NCBI GenBank assembly: GCA_003343605.1
Contig: QAKW01000078.1
Location: 1-14,440 of the forward strand
Length of the DNA stretch: 14,440 nt
Origin: Clostridiales bacterium
Lineage (GTDB): Bacteria; Bacillota; Clostridia; Oscillospirales; QAKW01
Direction: 5' to 3'
Positions 1 through 7,867 of this stretch are shown here, piece by piece. Within the stretch, counting starts at the first letter, position 1. Every line of letters begins with the position of its first letter. Position numbers and translations under genes: made by a program. The notes below the pieces were generated by a model. That model ran no database searches, was not told the DNA's origin, and saw nothing but the letters and a program-made list of their open reading frames with translations.

Positions 1-2
1 TT

Positions 3-86
3 GTTGTGGATGAGATGGAAACGCTCTGCGCAGCCTCCTGCTGGCCCTATCCCTCATATGGGAAGCTGCTGTTCAGTGTTCAATAA
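3..86 (+). CDS. glnN: Type III glutamine synthetase, C-terminal end only (cut by window edge)
   Basis: Only the last 27 codons and the TAA stop are in the window. The visible tail includes WPYPSYGKLLF close to the stop. It resembles the end of type III (GlnN) glutamine synthetases, which typically finish with a WPLPxYxxLLF-like segment after a helical stretch; here the preceding residues are VVDEMETLCAA. The enzyme joins ammonium to glutamate using ATP in the cytoplasm. The next gene, an ammonium transporter with a PII domain, starts 19 bases after this stop with its own ribosome site, so the two are probably one transcript. This placement supports the call. The other two frames of this stretch show no recognisable protein end. 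The identification rests on a short match recalled from the family and should be read as likely, not certain. Confidence 0.66.
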   Translation, partial: VVDEMETLCAASCWPYPSYGKLLFSVQ

Positions 87-105
87 ATAAAAAGGAGAGA
101 GAAAT

Positions 106-1797
106 ATGGATATGAGTGTATGGTTTTTAGTCGGCGCTGTTCTGGTCTTTTTCATGCAGGCCGGCTTTGCAATGGTTGAAACCGGATTGACCCGGGCCAA
201 AAATGCGGGAAACATCATCATGAAAAACCTGATGGATTTCTGCATCGGCACCATCGTTTTTATTTTACTTGGCTATGGAATCATGAATTCGGAAAACTAT
301 TTCTTCGGTTTGATCGGCAGGCCCGAATATCAGATGTTTACTGATTTTGCTTCTTTCGACTGGACAAATTTCTTCTTCCAGCTCGTTTTCTGCGCCACCT
401 GTGCAACGATTGTTTCCGGCGCGATGGCGGAACGAACGAAATTCAGCATGTACTGTATTTATTCCGCGGTAATCAGCGCGGTGGTCTATCCAATTGAAGC
501 CGGCTGGGTCTGGAATGGGCAAGGCTGGCTGGCCAAACTGGGATATATCGATTTTGCGGGATCTTCCGTGATCCATATGGTCGGCGGCATTACCGCGCTG
601 ATCGGCGCTGCATTTTTAGGCGCGCGAATCGGGAAATATGATCAAAATAAAAAGCCCCGCGCGATCCCCGGCCACAGCATTACCCTGGCTGCGATGGGCT
701 GCTTTATCCTCTGGTTTGCCTGGTATGGTTTCAACGGGGCTGCAGCCGAATCGGTAGAAGAAATGGCTAAAATTTTCGGCACCACAACGGTTGCCCCTGC
801 CATCGCAACGGTAACGGTGATGATTGTTACCTGGGCAAAATACGGAAAGCCGGATGTTTCCATGTGTCTGAACGGTTCACTGGCCGGTCTGGTGGCAATC
901 ACAGCCGGCTGCGCGGAAGTAGACGCCCTGGGCGCGGCCGTGATCGGTATTGTTTCCGGTATTCTGGTTGTTTTTGCCGTTTGGTTTGTTGAAAACGTAT
1001 TAAAAGTGGATGATCCTGTAGGCGCGGTTGCCGTACATGGCTTCAATGGCGCCTGGGGAACGCTGGCAGTGGGATTATTTGCCACCGATGGCGGCCTCTT
1101 CTATGGAGGCGGGGCACATTTACTGGGCGTGCAGAGCCTTGGCGTTGTTTCCATTGCGGCCTATGCGGCCGTTGCTATGAGTATTATCTTTCTGATTATG
1201 GATAAGGTATGGGGGCTGCGTGTAACAGCCGAGGAAGAAATCAGAGGTCTGGATATCTGCGAACACGGCCTGCCTTCCGCCTATGCCGATTTCATGCCGG
1301 CCATCCCGGATGAATATACCCTGGATGGAAATTATGCCGAAAAAGCACCGGCTACAGAAAAGGCTTCCGCACCCGCGGCTCCTGCGCCCGTATCTGAAAC
1401 CGTGTCCCCTGTTTCTGCTGCGCCGGCTTCCGGCCAGAAGATTACCCGCGTTTCCATTATTACCAAAGCGGAAAAGCTTGAATCACTTAAAAAGGCAATG
1501 GTGGAAATTGGGATCACCGGCATGACGGTTACCCATGTTCTGGGCTGCGGCATTCAAAAAGGGCAGCCCGAGTACTATCGCGGCATTATTCATGAAACCA
1601 GCCTGCTGCCGAAAATTCAGGTGGATATCGTGGTGAGCAGCGTTCCCGTTGAAACTGTGGTTGCAACTGCGAAGAAGGTTCTCTATACCGGCCATATCGG
1701 AGACGGGAAGGTATTTGTTTATGACGTTGAAAATGTTGTGAAAATCCGTACCGGCGAAGAGGGATACGACGCGCTGCAGGATATCGAGCAATATTAA
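106..1797 (+). CDS. amt: Ammonium transporter fused to a C-terminal PII (GlnB/GlnK) signalling domain
   Basis: A 563-residue inner-membrane ammonium channel carrying its own nitrogen sensor. Residues 1-400 are an Amt domain with many membrane segments. The twin pore histidines are H157 (IHMVGGITALIG) and H311 (VHGFNGAWGTL), D149 matches the conserved Asp before the first histidine, and the cytoplasmic tail reads GLRVTAEEEIRGLDICEHG. Residues about 405-443 are an Ala/Pro-rich linker. Residues about 445-563 are a complete PII domain. Positions matching E. coli GlnB Q39 (Q484), K58 (K503), K90 (K535, in TGHIGDGK) and R103 (R548) are kept, so ATP/2-oxoglutarate binding looks possible. The site of the uridylylated Y51 is H496. 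In most bacteria PII is a separate protein that plugs Amt; here it is tethered. The start is ATG after AAAGGAGAG; the GS tail lies upstream and asnB 13 bases downstream. Confidence 0.95.
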   Translation: MDMSVWFLVGAVLVFFMQAGFAMVETGLTRAKNAGNIIMKNLMDFCIGTIVFILLGYGIMNSENYFFGLIGRPEYQMFTDFASFDWTNFFFQLVFCATCATIVSGAMAERTKFSMYCIYSAVISAVVYPIEAGWVWNGQGWLAKLGYIDFAGSSVIHMVGGITALIGAAFLGARIGKYDQNKKPRAIPGHSITLAAMGCFILWFAWYGFNGAAAESVEEMAKIFGTTTVAPAIATVTVMIVTWAKYGKPDVSMCLNGSLAGLVAITAGCAEVDALGAAVIGIVSGILVVFAVWFVENVLKVDDPVGAVAVHGFNGAWGTLAVGLFATDGGLFYGGGAHLLGVQSLGVVSIAAYAAVAMSIIFLIMDKVWGLRVTAEEEIRGLDICEHGLPSAYADFMPAIPDEYTLDGNYAEKAPATEKASAPAAPAPVSETVSPVSAAPASGQKITRVSIITKAEKLESLKKAMVEIGITGMTVTHVLGCGIQKGQPEYYRGIIHETSLLPKIQVDIVVSSVPVETVVATAKKVLYTGHIGDGKVFVYDVENVVKIRTGEEGYDALQDIEQY

Positions 1798-1802
1798 GGA
1801 GG
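1796..1802 (+). promoter_or_regulatory. Ribosome binding site of asnB overlapping the amt stop
   Basis: AAGGAGG shares its first two bases with the TAA stop of the Amt-PII gene and lies 8 bases before the asnB ATG. This fixes the asnB start and suggests that ribosomes finishing Amt-PII help load asnB. Confidence 0.8.
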
Positions 1803-1810
1803 ATTCTGGT

Positions 1811-3391
1811 ATGTGTTCCATTATGGGTTACATGGGCAATACGCTTTCGGAAAAACTATTCAGGCAGGGTTTTGATCAAACAATTTCACGCGGACCCGAT
1901 ATGAGCGAGATTGTTGCAATCGATAATGGACGCCTGGGATTTCACCGGCTTGCTATTATGGGCCTTTCCCCCGAAGGAATGCAGCCCTTTTCCATGGGTG
2001 CAAACAAGCTGGTCTGCAATGGGGAAATCTATGGATTTCGCAAAATAAAGGAAGCGCTGAAGCAAAAAGGCTATACCTTTTCCAGCGATTCCGACTGCGA
2101 AATCCTGCTTCCCCTCTATCGGGAATACGGCACACGGATGTTTCGGATGCTGGACGCCGAGTTCGCCCTGATCCTCTACGATGGTGAAAAAAAATCGTTT
2201 ATTGCCGCAAGAGACCCGATCGGGATTCGGCCGCTATTTTATGGATATGATGAAAACGGCGGTATCCTATTTGCTTCGGAGGCCAAAAACCTGGTTGGCC
2301 TGACTGCCAAAATCCATCCCTTTCCACCCGGACATTTTTATGCCGACGGCCAATTTCACTGTTACCGGGATATTACCGCTGTTTCTGCCCCCTGTCAGGA
2401 CGATCTGGAAACCGCCTGCCGGAATATTCGGCAAAAGCTGATTGCCGGGATCCGTAAGCGTTTGGACGCCGATGCGCCGCTCGGATTTCTTTTAAGCGGC
2501 GGGCTGGATTCTTCCCTGGTTTGCGCGGTTGCCGCCCGGGAACTTGGGCGCCCGATCGAAACCTTTTCGATTGGAATGGATATCGATGCAATCGATTTGA
2601 AATACGCCAGAGAAGTGGCCGGATATATTCACAGCAATCATCATGAAATTATTATCACCGAAGAAGAGGTATTAAAGGCGCTGCCGGAAGTTGTTGCGCT
2701 TTTGGGGACCTTTGATATTACCACGATCCGCGCCAGCATCGGCATGCATCTGGTTTGCAAGGCGGTGCATGAAACCAGCAATGTACGGGTTTTGCTGACC
2801 GGCGAAATTTCCGATGAGCTGTTTGGTTATAAATATACTGATTTTGCACCCGACGCGGCCGCATTTCAAGAGGAATCCGTAAAGCGTGTTCGGGAACTCT
2901 ATATGTATGATGTGCTGCGGGCAGACCGCTGTATTTCCGTTCATTCGCTGGAGGCCAGAGTTCCGTTTGGCGATCTGGACTTTGTGCAGTATGTGATGAG
3001 TCTAGACCCGGAACTGAAACGAAACCACTATGGAATCGGAAAATATCTGCTGCGTCATGCCTTTGAGGGCGACTATCTTCCCCCTTCCATTCTTATGCGC
3101 GAAAAAGCGGCTTTCAGTGATGCGGTGGGTCATTCAATGGTAGATGATATCAAGGCTTATGCTGAAACGCTTTATTCCGATGCAGAGCTGGAAGCCCGCT
3201 GCAAAAAATATACATATTGCCCGCCCTTTACCAAAGAATCACTGCTTTACCGGGAACTTTTTGAATGTTATTACCCCGGGCAGGCGGAAATGATTGCCGG
3301 GTATTGGATGCCGAATAAAAACTGGGAAGGATGCGATGTCCGCGATCCTTCTGCCAGAGTGCTTTCCAATTATGGCGCAAGCGGTAAATAA
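1811..3391 (+). CDS. asnB: Asparagine synthetase, glutamine-hydrolysing
   Basis: A 526-residue cytoplasmic enzyme that makes asparagine from aspartate, ATP and glutamine. After removal of Met1, Cys2 becomes the N-terminal nucleophile of the class II glutaminase domain (about residues 2-190), with SRGPD at 27-31, LGFHRLAIM and CNGEIYG. The synthetase domain follows with the ATP pyrophosphatase loop SGGLDSS at 229-235, then GEISDELFGY at 331-340, SLEARVPFGD at 379-388 and REKAAFSD at 430-437. The usual motif is GEGSDExFGGY, so this protein belongs to a variant subgroup, but nothing catalytic is obviously lost. Length is normal for AsnB. It is the last gene of the nitrogen operon: 13 bases after amt, with a terminator directly after its stop. 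Glutamine from the upstream glutamine synthetase would be its nitrogen donor. Confidence 0.95.
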   Translation: MCSIMGYMGNTLSEKLFRQGFDQTISRGPDMSEIVAIDNGRLGFHRLAIMGLSPEGMQPFSMGANKLVCNGEIYGFRKIKEALKQKGYTFSSDSDCEILLPLYREYGTRMFRMLDAEFALILYDGEKKSFIAARDPIGIRPLFYGYDENGGILFASEAKNLVGLTAKIHPFPPGHFYADGQFHCYRDITAVSAPCQDDLETACRNIRQKLIAGIRKRLDADAPLGFLLSGGLDSSLVCAVAARELGRPIETFSIGMDIDAIDLKYAREVAGYIHSNHHEIIITEEEVLKALPEVVALLGTFDITTIRASIGMHLVCKAVHETSNVRVLLTGEISDELFGYKYTDFAPDAAAFQEESVKRVRELYMYDVLRADRCISVHSLEARVPFGDLDFVQYVMSLDPELKRNHYGIGKYLLRHAFEGDYLPPSILMREKAAFSDAVGHSMVDDIKAYAETLYSDAELEARCKKYTYCPPFTKESLLYRELFECYYPGQAEMIAGYWMPNKNWEGCDVRDPSARVLSNYGASGK

Positions 3392-3392
3392 T

Positions 3393-3427
3393 AAAAACAG
3401 GCCCGGTTTATAATGGGCCTGTTTTTT
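3393..3427 (+). terminator. Rho-independent terminator after asnB
   Basis: A 12-base arm, AAAAACAGGCCC, pairs with GGGCCTGTTTTT across a 10-base loop and ends in a T run. It begins two bases after the asnB stop and separates the nitrogen operon from nadE. Confidence 0.92.
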
Positions 3428-3434
3428 ATAATGA

Positions 3435-3463
3435 TTGACAAATCGTTTAAATACGCATAAAAT
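3435..3463 (+). promoter_or_regulatory. Sigma-A type promoter of nadE
   Basis: TTGACA (3435-3440), a 17-base spacer, and TAAAAT (3458-3463) form a near-consensus vegetative promoter about 50 bases before the nadE start and just after the asnB terminator. It implies that nadE is a separate transcription unit. A second TTGACA at 3484-3489 has no partner -10. Confidence 0.8.
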
Positions 3464-3511
3464 GAGGTTAAAATTAAAAGCTATTGACAATAACGAGGCA
3501 GGAGTAAAAAA

Positions 3512-5428
3512 ATGAAAGACGGATTTATTAAGGTAGCCGCCGGCAGTATTGCAGTTTGCGTTGGGAATCCAACGCATAATGTGGCGGAAATCAAAAAAAG
3601 AATTGAAGAAGCAGATCAGGCCCGGGTGAATCTGCTTGTTTTACCGGAATTATGCATCACCGGCTATACCTGCGGCGATCTTTTTTATAATGAATTGCTG
3701 CTGCAAAAAGCCGCTGAGGCGCTGGAGGAAATCCGCCGCTTTACACAAACGCGGTATCCGGTTGTTGTGCTGGGCCTTCCGGTGCGCCATCAGCAGAAAC
3801 TCTATAACTGCGCGGCGGTTCTTGCGCAGGGAAATATTCTGGGATTTGTGCCGAAAACCTGCCTGCCCAATCATGGAGAGTTTTATGAAATGCGGCAGTT
3901 TACGCCTGCAAGCGCCCTGGATGGAACAGAAATCCATCTGTTTCACAATGAGGAAATTCCATTTGGCAGCCATCTTTTATTTCAGCATGCCCAAATGGAA
4001 GACTATTGTTTTGGCATTGAAATCTGCGAAGATCTTTGGGCGCCCTGCCCTCCCTCCGGTGCTGCATGCGCCGCCGGGGCCATGCTGATTGCCAATCCCT
4101 CCGCTTCCAATGAGGTAATCAGCAAAGATGCTTACCGCCGGCTGCTCGTCTCGGCAACCTCCGCACGGTTGATGAGCGGATATATCTATTGTAATGCCGG
4201 ACCTGAGGAATCCACGCAGGATCTTGTTTTTTCCCGCCATCATCTGATTGCGGAAAACGGAGCTATCCTTGCGGAAAACAGTCCTTTTGAAAATAAGAAT
4301 CTCCTTATCACGGAAATTGATCTTCAGCGCCTTGCGGCAGAACGCCATCAAAATACCAGCTTTACCCCGGATCCAGCCGATTTCCAGGTTTTGGTCTTTG
4401 AGCAGGAAATCATAAAAACGCCTCTATCCCGCCATTATCTGAAAAATCCCTTTATTCCGGCGGATGAACGCGATTTGAACCGGCGCGCCGGTTCGATTCT
4501 TCAGATGCAGGCTTATGGGTTAAAGAAAAGGCTGGAGCATACCAAAGCGAAATGTGCGGTCATCGGAATATCCGGCGGGCTGGACAGTACGCTTGCCCTG
4601 TTGGTCGCCGTGCGTGCCATGAGCCTTCTCCAGCGCCCTGCCGGCGATATCCTTGCGGTGACAATGCCCTGTTTCGGAACATCGAACCGTACCAAAACCA
4701 ATGCGCTCAACCTGTGCCGTGAACTGGGAGTCACGCTGAAGGAGGTTGATATTACCCATGCGGTACGCCGGCATTTTCTGGATATCGACCAGGACGAAAA
4801 CAACTACGACGTCACCTTTGAGAACGCGCAGGCCCGGGAGCGCACACAGGTTTTAATGGATCTTGCCAATCAGCGCGGCGGGCTTTTGATCGGCACCGGG
4901 GATCTTTCGGAACTGGCGCTGGGCTGGGCAACCTATAACGGCGACCATATGTCGATGTATGGCGTAAATGCCTCTGTGCCCAAAACACTGGTGCGCTTCA
5001 TCGTGCGATACGAAGCGGAACGCGCGCCGCAGGCGCTTCGGGACGTGCTGCTCGATATTCTGGATACGCCGGTTTCCCCGGAGCTTCTTCCGGTGAATCA
5101 AAACGGAGAACTCTCGCAAAAAACCGAAGATCTCGTTGGCCCCTATGAGCTGCATGATTTCTATCTTTATCATTTCATTCGGTTTGGCTGCAGGCCTGCA
5201 AAGCTGCTACGTCTGGCCAAATATGCCTATGAGGGCGCTTATTCCGATGAGACGCTCCTCTATTGGCTTAAGGTTTTTCTCCGGCGGTTCTTCAGCCAGC
5301 AGTTCAAGCGCTCCTGCCTTCCGGATGGGCCCAAAGTCGGCTCGGTTTCACTTTCGCCGCGGGGAGATTGGCGGATGCCAAGCGATGCATCGGCTGAAAT
5401 CTGGCTTCAGGAAGCAGAAACATTATGA
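3512..5428 (+). CDS. nadE: Glutamine-dependent NAD+ synthetase
   Basis: A 638-residue two-domain cytoplasmic enzyme that amidates nicotinate adenine dinucleotide to NAD+ with ATP, taking ammonia from glutamine. The N-terminal nitrilase-type glutaminase (about 1-290) has the Glu-Lys-Cys triad at E46 (LVLPELCITGY), K115 (VPKTCLPN) and C172 (GIEICEDLW). The synthetase domain has the pyrophosphatase loop SGGLDST at 354-360, then TSNRTKTNA and GTGDLSELALGW. The C-terminal FKRSCLPDGPKVGSVSLSPRGDWRMPSD block is typical of this long form. The start is ATG with AGGAG 7 bases upstream. It has its own promoter and terminator but sits beside other glutamine-linked genes, so the neighbourhood shares glutamine as nitrogen donor. 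Confidence 0.95.
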   Translation: MKDGFIKVAAGSIAVCVGNPTHNVAEIKKRIEEADQARVNLLVLPELCITGYTCGDLFYNELLLQKAAEALEEIRRFTQTRYPVVVLGLPVRHQQKLYNCAAVLAQGNILGFVPKTCLPNHGEFYEMRQFTPASALDGTEIHLFHNEEIPFGSHLLFQHAQMEDYCFGIEICEDLWAPCPPSGAACAAGAMLIANPSASNEVISKDAYRRLLVSATSARLMSGYIYCNAGPEESTQDLVFSRHHLIAENGAILAENSPFENKNLLITEIDLQRLAAERHQNTSFTPDPADFQVLVFEQEIIKTPLSRHYLKNPFIPADERDLNRRAGSILQMQAYGLKKRLEHTKAKCAVIGISGGLDSTLALLVAVRAMSLLQRPAGDILAVTMPCFGTSNRTKTNALNLCRELGVTLKEVDITHAVRRHFLDIDQDENNYDVTFENAQARERTQVLMDLANQRGGLLIGTGDLSELALGWATYNGDHMSMYGVNASVPKTLVRFIVRYEAERAPQALRDVLLDILDTPVSPELLPVNQNGELSQKTEDLVGPYELHDFYLYHFIRFGCRPAKLLRLAKYAYEGAYSDETLLYWLKVFLRRFFSQQFKRSCLPDGPKVGSVSLSPRGDWRMPSDASAEIWLQEAETL

Positions 5429-5478
5429 TCCGGTAGGATTAATTTCCTCACAGGATAGCGGATAGATGCAATAAAATA

Positions 5479-5509
5479 AAAAAGCGGGAAATAGCATTTC
5501 CCGCTTTTT
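5479..5509. terminator. Bidirectional terminator between nadE and the DUF624 gene
   Basis: A perfect 14-bp inverted repeat (AAAAAGCGGGAAAT and its complement) with a 3-base loop has A runs on the left and T runs on the right, so it works on both strands. It ends nadE from the left and the spoIIM-xerD-DUF624 transcript from the right; the DUF624 stop codon lies 3 bases from it. Confidence 0.93.
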
Positions 5510-5511
5510 AT

Positions 5512-6285
5512 TTATGATGGATCGTTCTGATCCAGCTCATCCGGCTCGTATTCTTCTTCAAAGCCTTCATATTTTTCTTCTTCCAGACGTTCACCGGTTT
5601 TCGGATCATAGCCATCGATCATATATTTTTTAATCATCGGATTGATCATAAAATTAATCAACAGCCCGCAAAACGTAAAATAAAGGAAAAACAAAACAAA
5701 AATCAGCAGCGTAATGTTCAGATAGAAAACCAGAAAATAGGTGATCAGCGCCAGAATCGCCGTTAAAAATAAATTTCTGAAAAAGCCTGTCCAGCAAAAA
5801 ATAAAAGCGTTTTTCAGCAGCTGCCAAAGCGTCAGATGGAAGGTAACCATCATATTATAAACATAATAACGCATAAAAATATAAACCGTGAGCGAAAAAA
5901 GAATAGCGGCAAGCGATAAAGTCATTAAAATCTTATTCGGCACATTCCCCACCGAAAGAAGATCCAAAATCAGAATGCCCAGAATCACAAAATCAAGCAG
6001 CGAATAAAGCAGCGATTGTTTGAAATTCTTTTTAAACGCCTCTATAAAATCACCCCAAAGAAACGCGTGTTCTTCCCGGGCGTAATTGCGCAGAACCTTG
6101 GTAAGGCCCGCCGTTGCCGGGCCGATCGTGACCACTGGGATGCAGAAAACAACGTAAAGCATATTCAGCAGCAGCAGATTCCAGAATTTTCTAAAATAAA
6201 TTTGAAAGAAAAGCAGAAACCGCGGCGTATTCTGTTCCTTCGGAACCCCTTTTCCCTCTCTTTGATAATCGTTAAAGAACCCCAC
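5512..6285 (-). CDS. DUF624 (YesL-like) integral membrane protein
   Basis: A membrane protein of about 257 residues. The N-terminal half reads RKFWNLLLLNMLYVVFCIPVVTIGPATAGLTKVLRNYAREE followed by WGDFIEAFKKNFKQS, the hallmark of the DUF624/YesL family, whose function is unknown; some members lie near sugar-transport genes, which are absent here. Several hydrophobic helices follow. The last 30 or so residues are very acidic (GERLEEEKYEGFEEEYEPDE) and probably cytoplasmic. The frame also contains a GTG at 6294, but the GTG at 6285 has AGGTGA 5 bases upstream and is preferred. The xerD stop (6287) is one base before this start, and xerD's last codons carry the ribosome site, so translation is probably coupled. 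It is the last gene of the spoIIM block. No sign of damage. Confidence 0.85.
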   Translation of the reverse strand: MGFFNDYQREGKGVPKEQNTPRFLLFFQIYFRKFWNLLLLNMLYVVFCIPVVTIGPATAGLTKVLRNYAREEHAFLWGDFIEAFKKNFKQSLLYSLLDFVILGILILDLLSVGNVPNKILMTLSLAAILFSLTVYIFMRYYVYNMMVTFHLTLWQLLKNAFIFCWTGFFRNLFLTAILALITYFLVFYLNITLLIFVLFFLYFTFCGLLINFMINPMIKKYMIDGYDPKTGERLEEEKYEGFEEEYEPDELDQNDPS

Positions 6286-6286
6286 T

Positions 6287-7189
6287 CTATTCACCTGCCT
6301 TTACTGCGCGGGGATGACAATGTTCGTAAGTCGATAAGTATTTGGTTTTCAGGAGCTTGGCGTAAACCTTAGTGGAAGTAATGGAGGAATGCCCCATCAT
6401 ATCCTTTACCATATTAATATCCGCACCATTTTCCAAAAGATGCGCCGCGAATGAATGGCGCAGGGTTTTGGGCGTAATATCTTTTTCAATTTTTGCCGCG
6501 GCCGTATAGTATTTCACAAGTTTCCAGAAGCCCTGGCGCGTCATAGGTTGTCCGTTGGTGTTCAGAAAAAGGGTGTTTTCTTTCGCGCTTTTGGTCAGCT
6601 GCGGCCGGCTTTCCGCCAGATAATTTCTCAGGGCCTGCACCGCCAGCGAATAAAGCGGAACAATGCGTTCCTTTTCTTCATGGTGGTTCATCATCAGATA
6701 GCCTACATCCAGATTTACATCGGTCAGCTTCAGGGATAAAAGCTCGCTTGCCCGGATTCCGGAAGCATAGAGCACCTCCAGCATGGCTTTATCCCGAATA
6801 CCCTTCACTGTTAAAATATCCGGCTGCCAAAGCAGAAGCTCCACTTCCTCGCTGGTTAAAACCTCCGGAAGCCTTGCCTCCGCCTTTAATCCGCGGATCC
6901 CGGCCATCGGGTTCGCAGGCATGATTTTTTTCGAAACCAGGTATTTAAAAAAGCAGCGCATGGTCGACATGGAGCGCGAAATGGTAGCGTCGCTCTTTTT
7001 GGCCTTCTTCAAAGAGGCAAAATACTGCCGCAGATCTTCATCTGAAACATCCGTCCAGGCGGTAATATTTTTGGTTTGAAGATAGATCATCAACTGGCGA
7101 AGATCTCTCTGATAGGAGGAAAGCGTATTGGCCGACGTACTTTTTTTGGTCATTAAATAATTACAAAAATTCATATATGTACGTTCCAA
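6287..7189 (-). CDS. xerD: XerD-like tyrosine recombinase with altered active-site residues
   Basis: A 300-residue tyrosine recombinase of the XerC/XerD family, which in bacteria resolves chromosome dimers at dif. Residues 1-85 form the SAM-like DNA-binding domain (NTLSSYQRDLRQLMIYL) and 108-300 the catalytic domain, ending in the Xer-like CHPRA. Against E. coli XerD (R148, K172, H244, R247, H270, Y279) I align R146 (GIRASEL), H170 (NHHEEKER), K241 (TPKTLR), R244, H267 (MMGHSS) and Y276 (TKVYAKL). The hairpin lysine and the first box II histidine therefore appear changed to His and Lys; K173 could stand in for the lysine. Start TTG has AGGAGG 9 bases upstream. The stop of spoIIM lies 25 bases before it, as in an operon. 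B. subtilis also has xerD near spoIIM, with fur between; fur is absent here. Confidence 0.9.
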   Translation of the reverse strand: MERTYMNFCNYLMTKKSTSANTLSSYQRDLRQLMIYLQTKNITAWTDVSDEDLRQYFASLKKAKKSDATISRSMSTMRCFFKYLVSKKIMPANPMAGIRGLKAEARLPEVLTSEEVELLLWQPDILTVKGIRDKAMLEVLYASGIRASELLSLKLTDVNLDVGYLMMNHHEEKERIVPLYSLAVQALRNYLAESRPQLTKSAKENTLFLNTNGQPMTRQGFWKLVKYYTAAAKIEKDITPKTLRHSFAAHLLENGADINMVKDMMGHSSITSTKVYAKLLKTKYLSTYEHCHPRAVKAGE

Positions 7190-7214
7190 TGCAATTTTCC
7201 TCCTTTTTGTATTT

Positions 7215-7802
7215 TTAAAAAAATTTCAGCAGCAGGGGCACCACTTTCCATTCCCATAACGCTCCCAGAGAAAGAAAAGGCGTCACCAGCAGCAGGCAAT
7301 AGATATGATGGAGAAATTCCCGATAAGAAGCGCCGTGTTTCCCCCGCCCTTTCAAAAGCTCAAAAAGGGAAACCGAAAGTTTGGCAGAAGAGTAACAAAC
7401 AAAATAGCCTAAAAAAGTATACAGTGCATTCTGAAGAAAAAAGGCGAGCGTTCCAAAGATCAGCCCGCGCGCACCGGTTAGAATAACCGCCAGTGAAATC
7501 AGCAGGCCAATGGAAAAACCCTTATAAAGAGGATACAGCGGCAACAGCGGAATCCCCACTACCGTAAGACCCAGAAAAAATAATAATACGAAAAAAACAA
7601 TCTGCTGCAACAGTGCTGGCCAGAAGCCGCAGCTGTTTTCCGGGCTAAAAAGAAGCTGCGCCTGCGCGGAAAAATCATCCCGCAGCAAAATCGCCGCGCC
7701 AACACCGATGAATACGCCCACCAGATATAAAATACTATAGAGCTTTACAATCGGCAATTCATTTACATATGCTCTTTGAATCTTTGAAAATAAACGGTTC
7801 AT
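7215..7802 (-). CDS. spoIIM: Stage II sporulation protein M
   Basis: A 195-residue membrane protein of the SpoIIM/DUF95 family. In sporulating Firmicutes SpoIIM acts with SpoIID and SpoIIP in the mother-cell membrane to drive septal peptidoglycan removal and engulfment. Visible are a short cytoplasmic N-terminus, a first helix (LYSILYLVGVFIGVGAAIL), an external loop with a Cys, then about four helices including VVGIPLLPLYPLYKGFSIGL and GTLAFFLQNALYTFLGYFV, which parallel the IGLP...KG and PQN motifs of B. subtilis SpoIIM. Similarity is of the family level, but the xerD neighbour strengthens it. Start ATG with GAGGTGATT 4 bases upstream. A sigma-E-like promoter lies just before it, as expected for spoIIM. 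It heads the block spoIIM-xerD-DUF624. Confidence 0.86.
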   Translation of the reverse strand: MNRLFSKIQRAYVNELPIVKLYSILYLVGVFIGVGAAILLRDDFSAQAQLLFSPENSCGFWPALLQQIVFFVLLFFLGLTVVGIPLLPLYPLYKGFSIGLLISLAVILTGARGLIFGTLAFFLQNALYTFLGYFVCYSSAKLSVSLFELLKGRGKHGASYREFLHHIYCLLLVTPFLSLGALWEWKVVPLLLKFF

Positions 7803-7818
7803 TCAATCACCTCACGAT

Positions 7819-7847
7819 AATCTATGAGGGATTGTCCACCGATATAC
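7819..7847 (-). promoter_or_regulatory. Candidate sigma-E (mother-cell) promoter of spoIIM
   Basis: On the minus strand GTATATC (-35, 7847-7841), a 14-base spacer and CATAGATT (-10, 7826-7819) fit the B. subtilis sigma-E pattern KMATATT-N14/15-CATACAHT at 5 of 7 and 7 of 8 positions. It lies right before the spoIIM ribosome site, leaving a very short leader. spoIIM is a known sigma-E gene in B. subtilis, which supports the reading. No good sigma-A promoter is seen here. Confidence 0.55.
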
Positions 7848-7867
7848 CAAAAAATTATGTAAAGAAA

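Noticed and set aside
3484..3489. Second TTGACA before nadE
   Set aside because: No acceptable -10 exists 16-18 bases downstream, where the nadE ribosome site and start codon lie; the upstream TTGACA-17-TAAAAT is far better.
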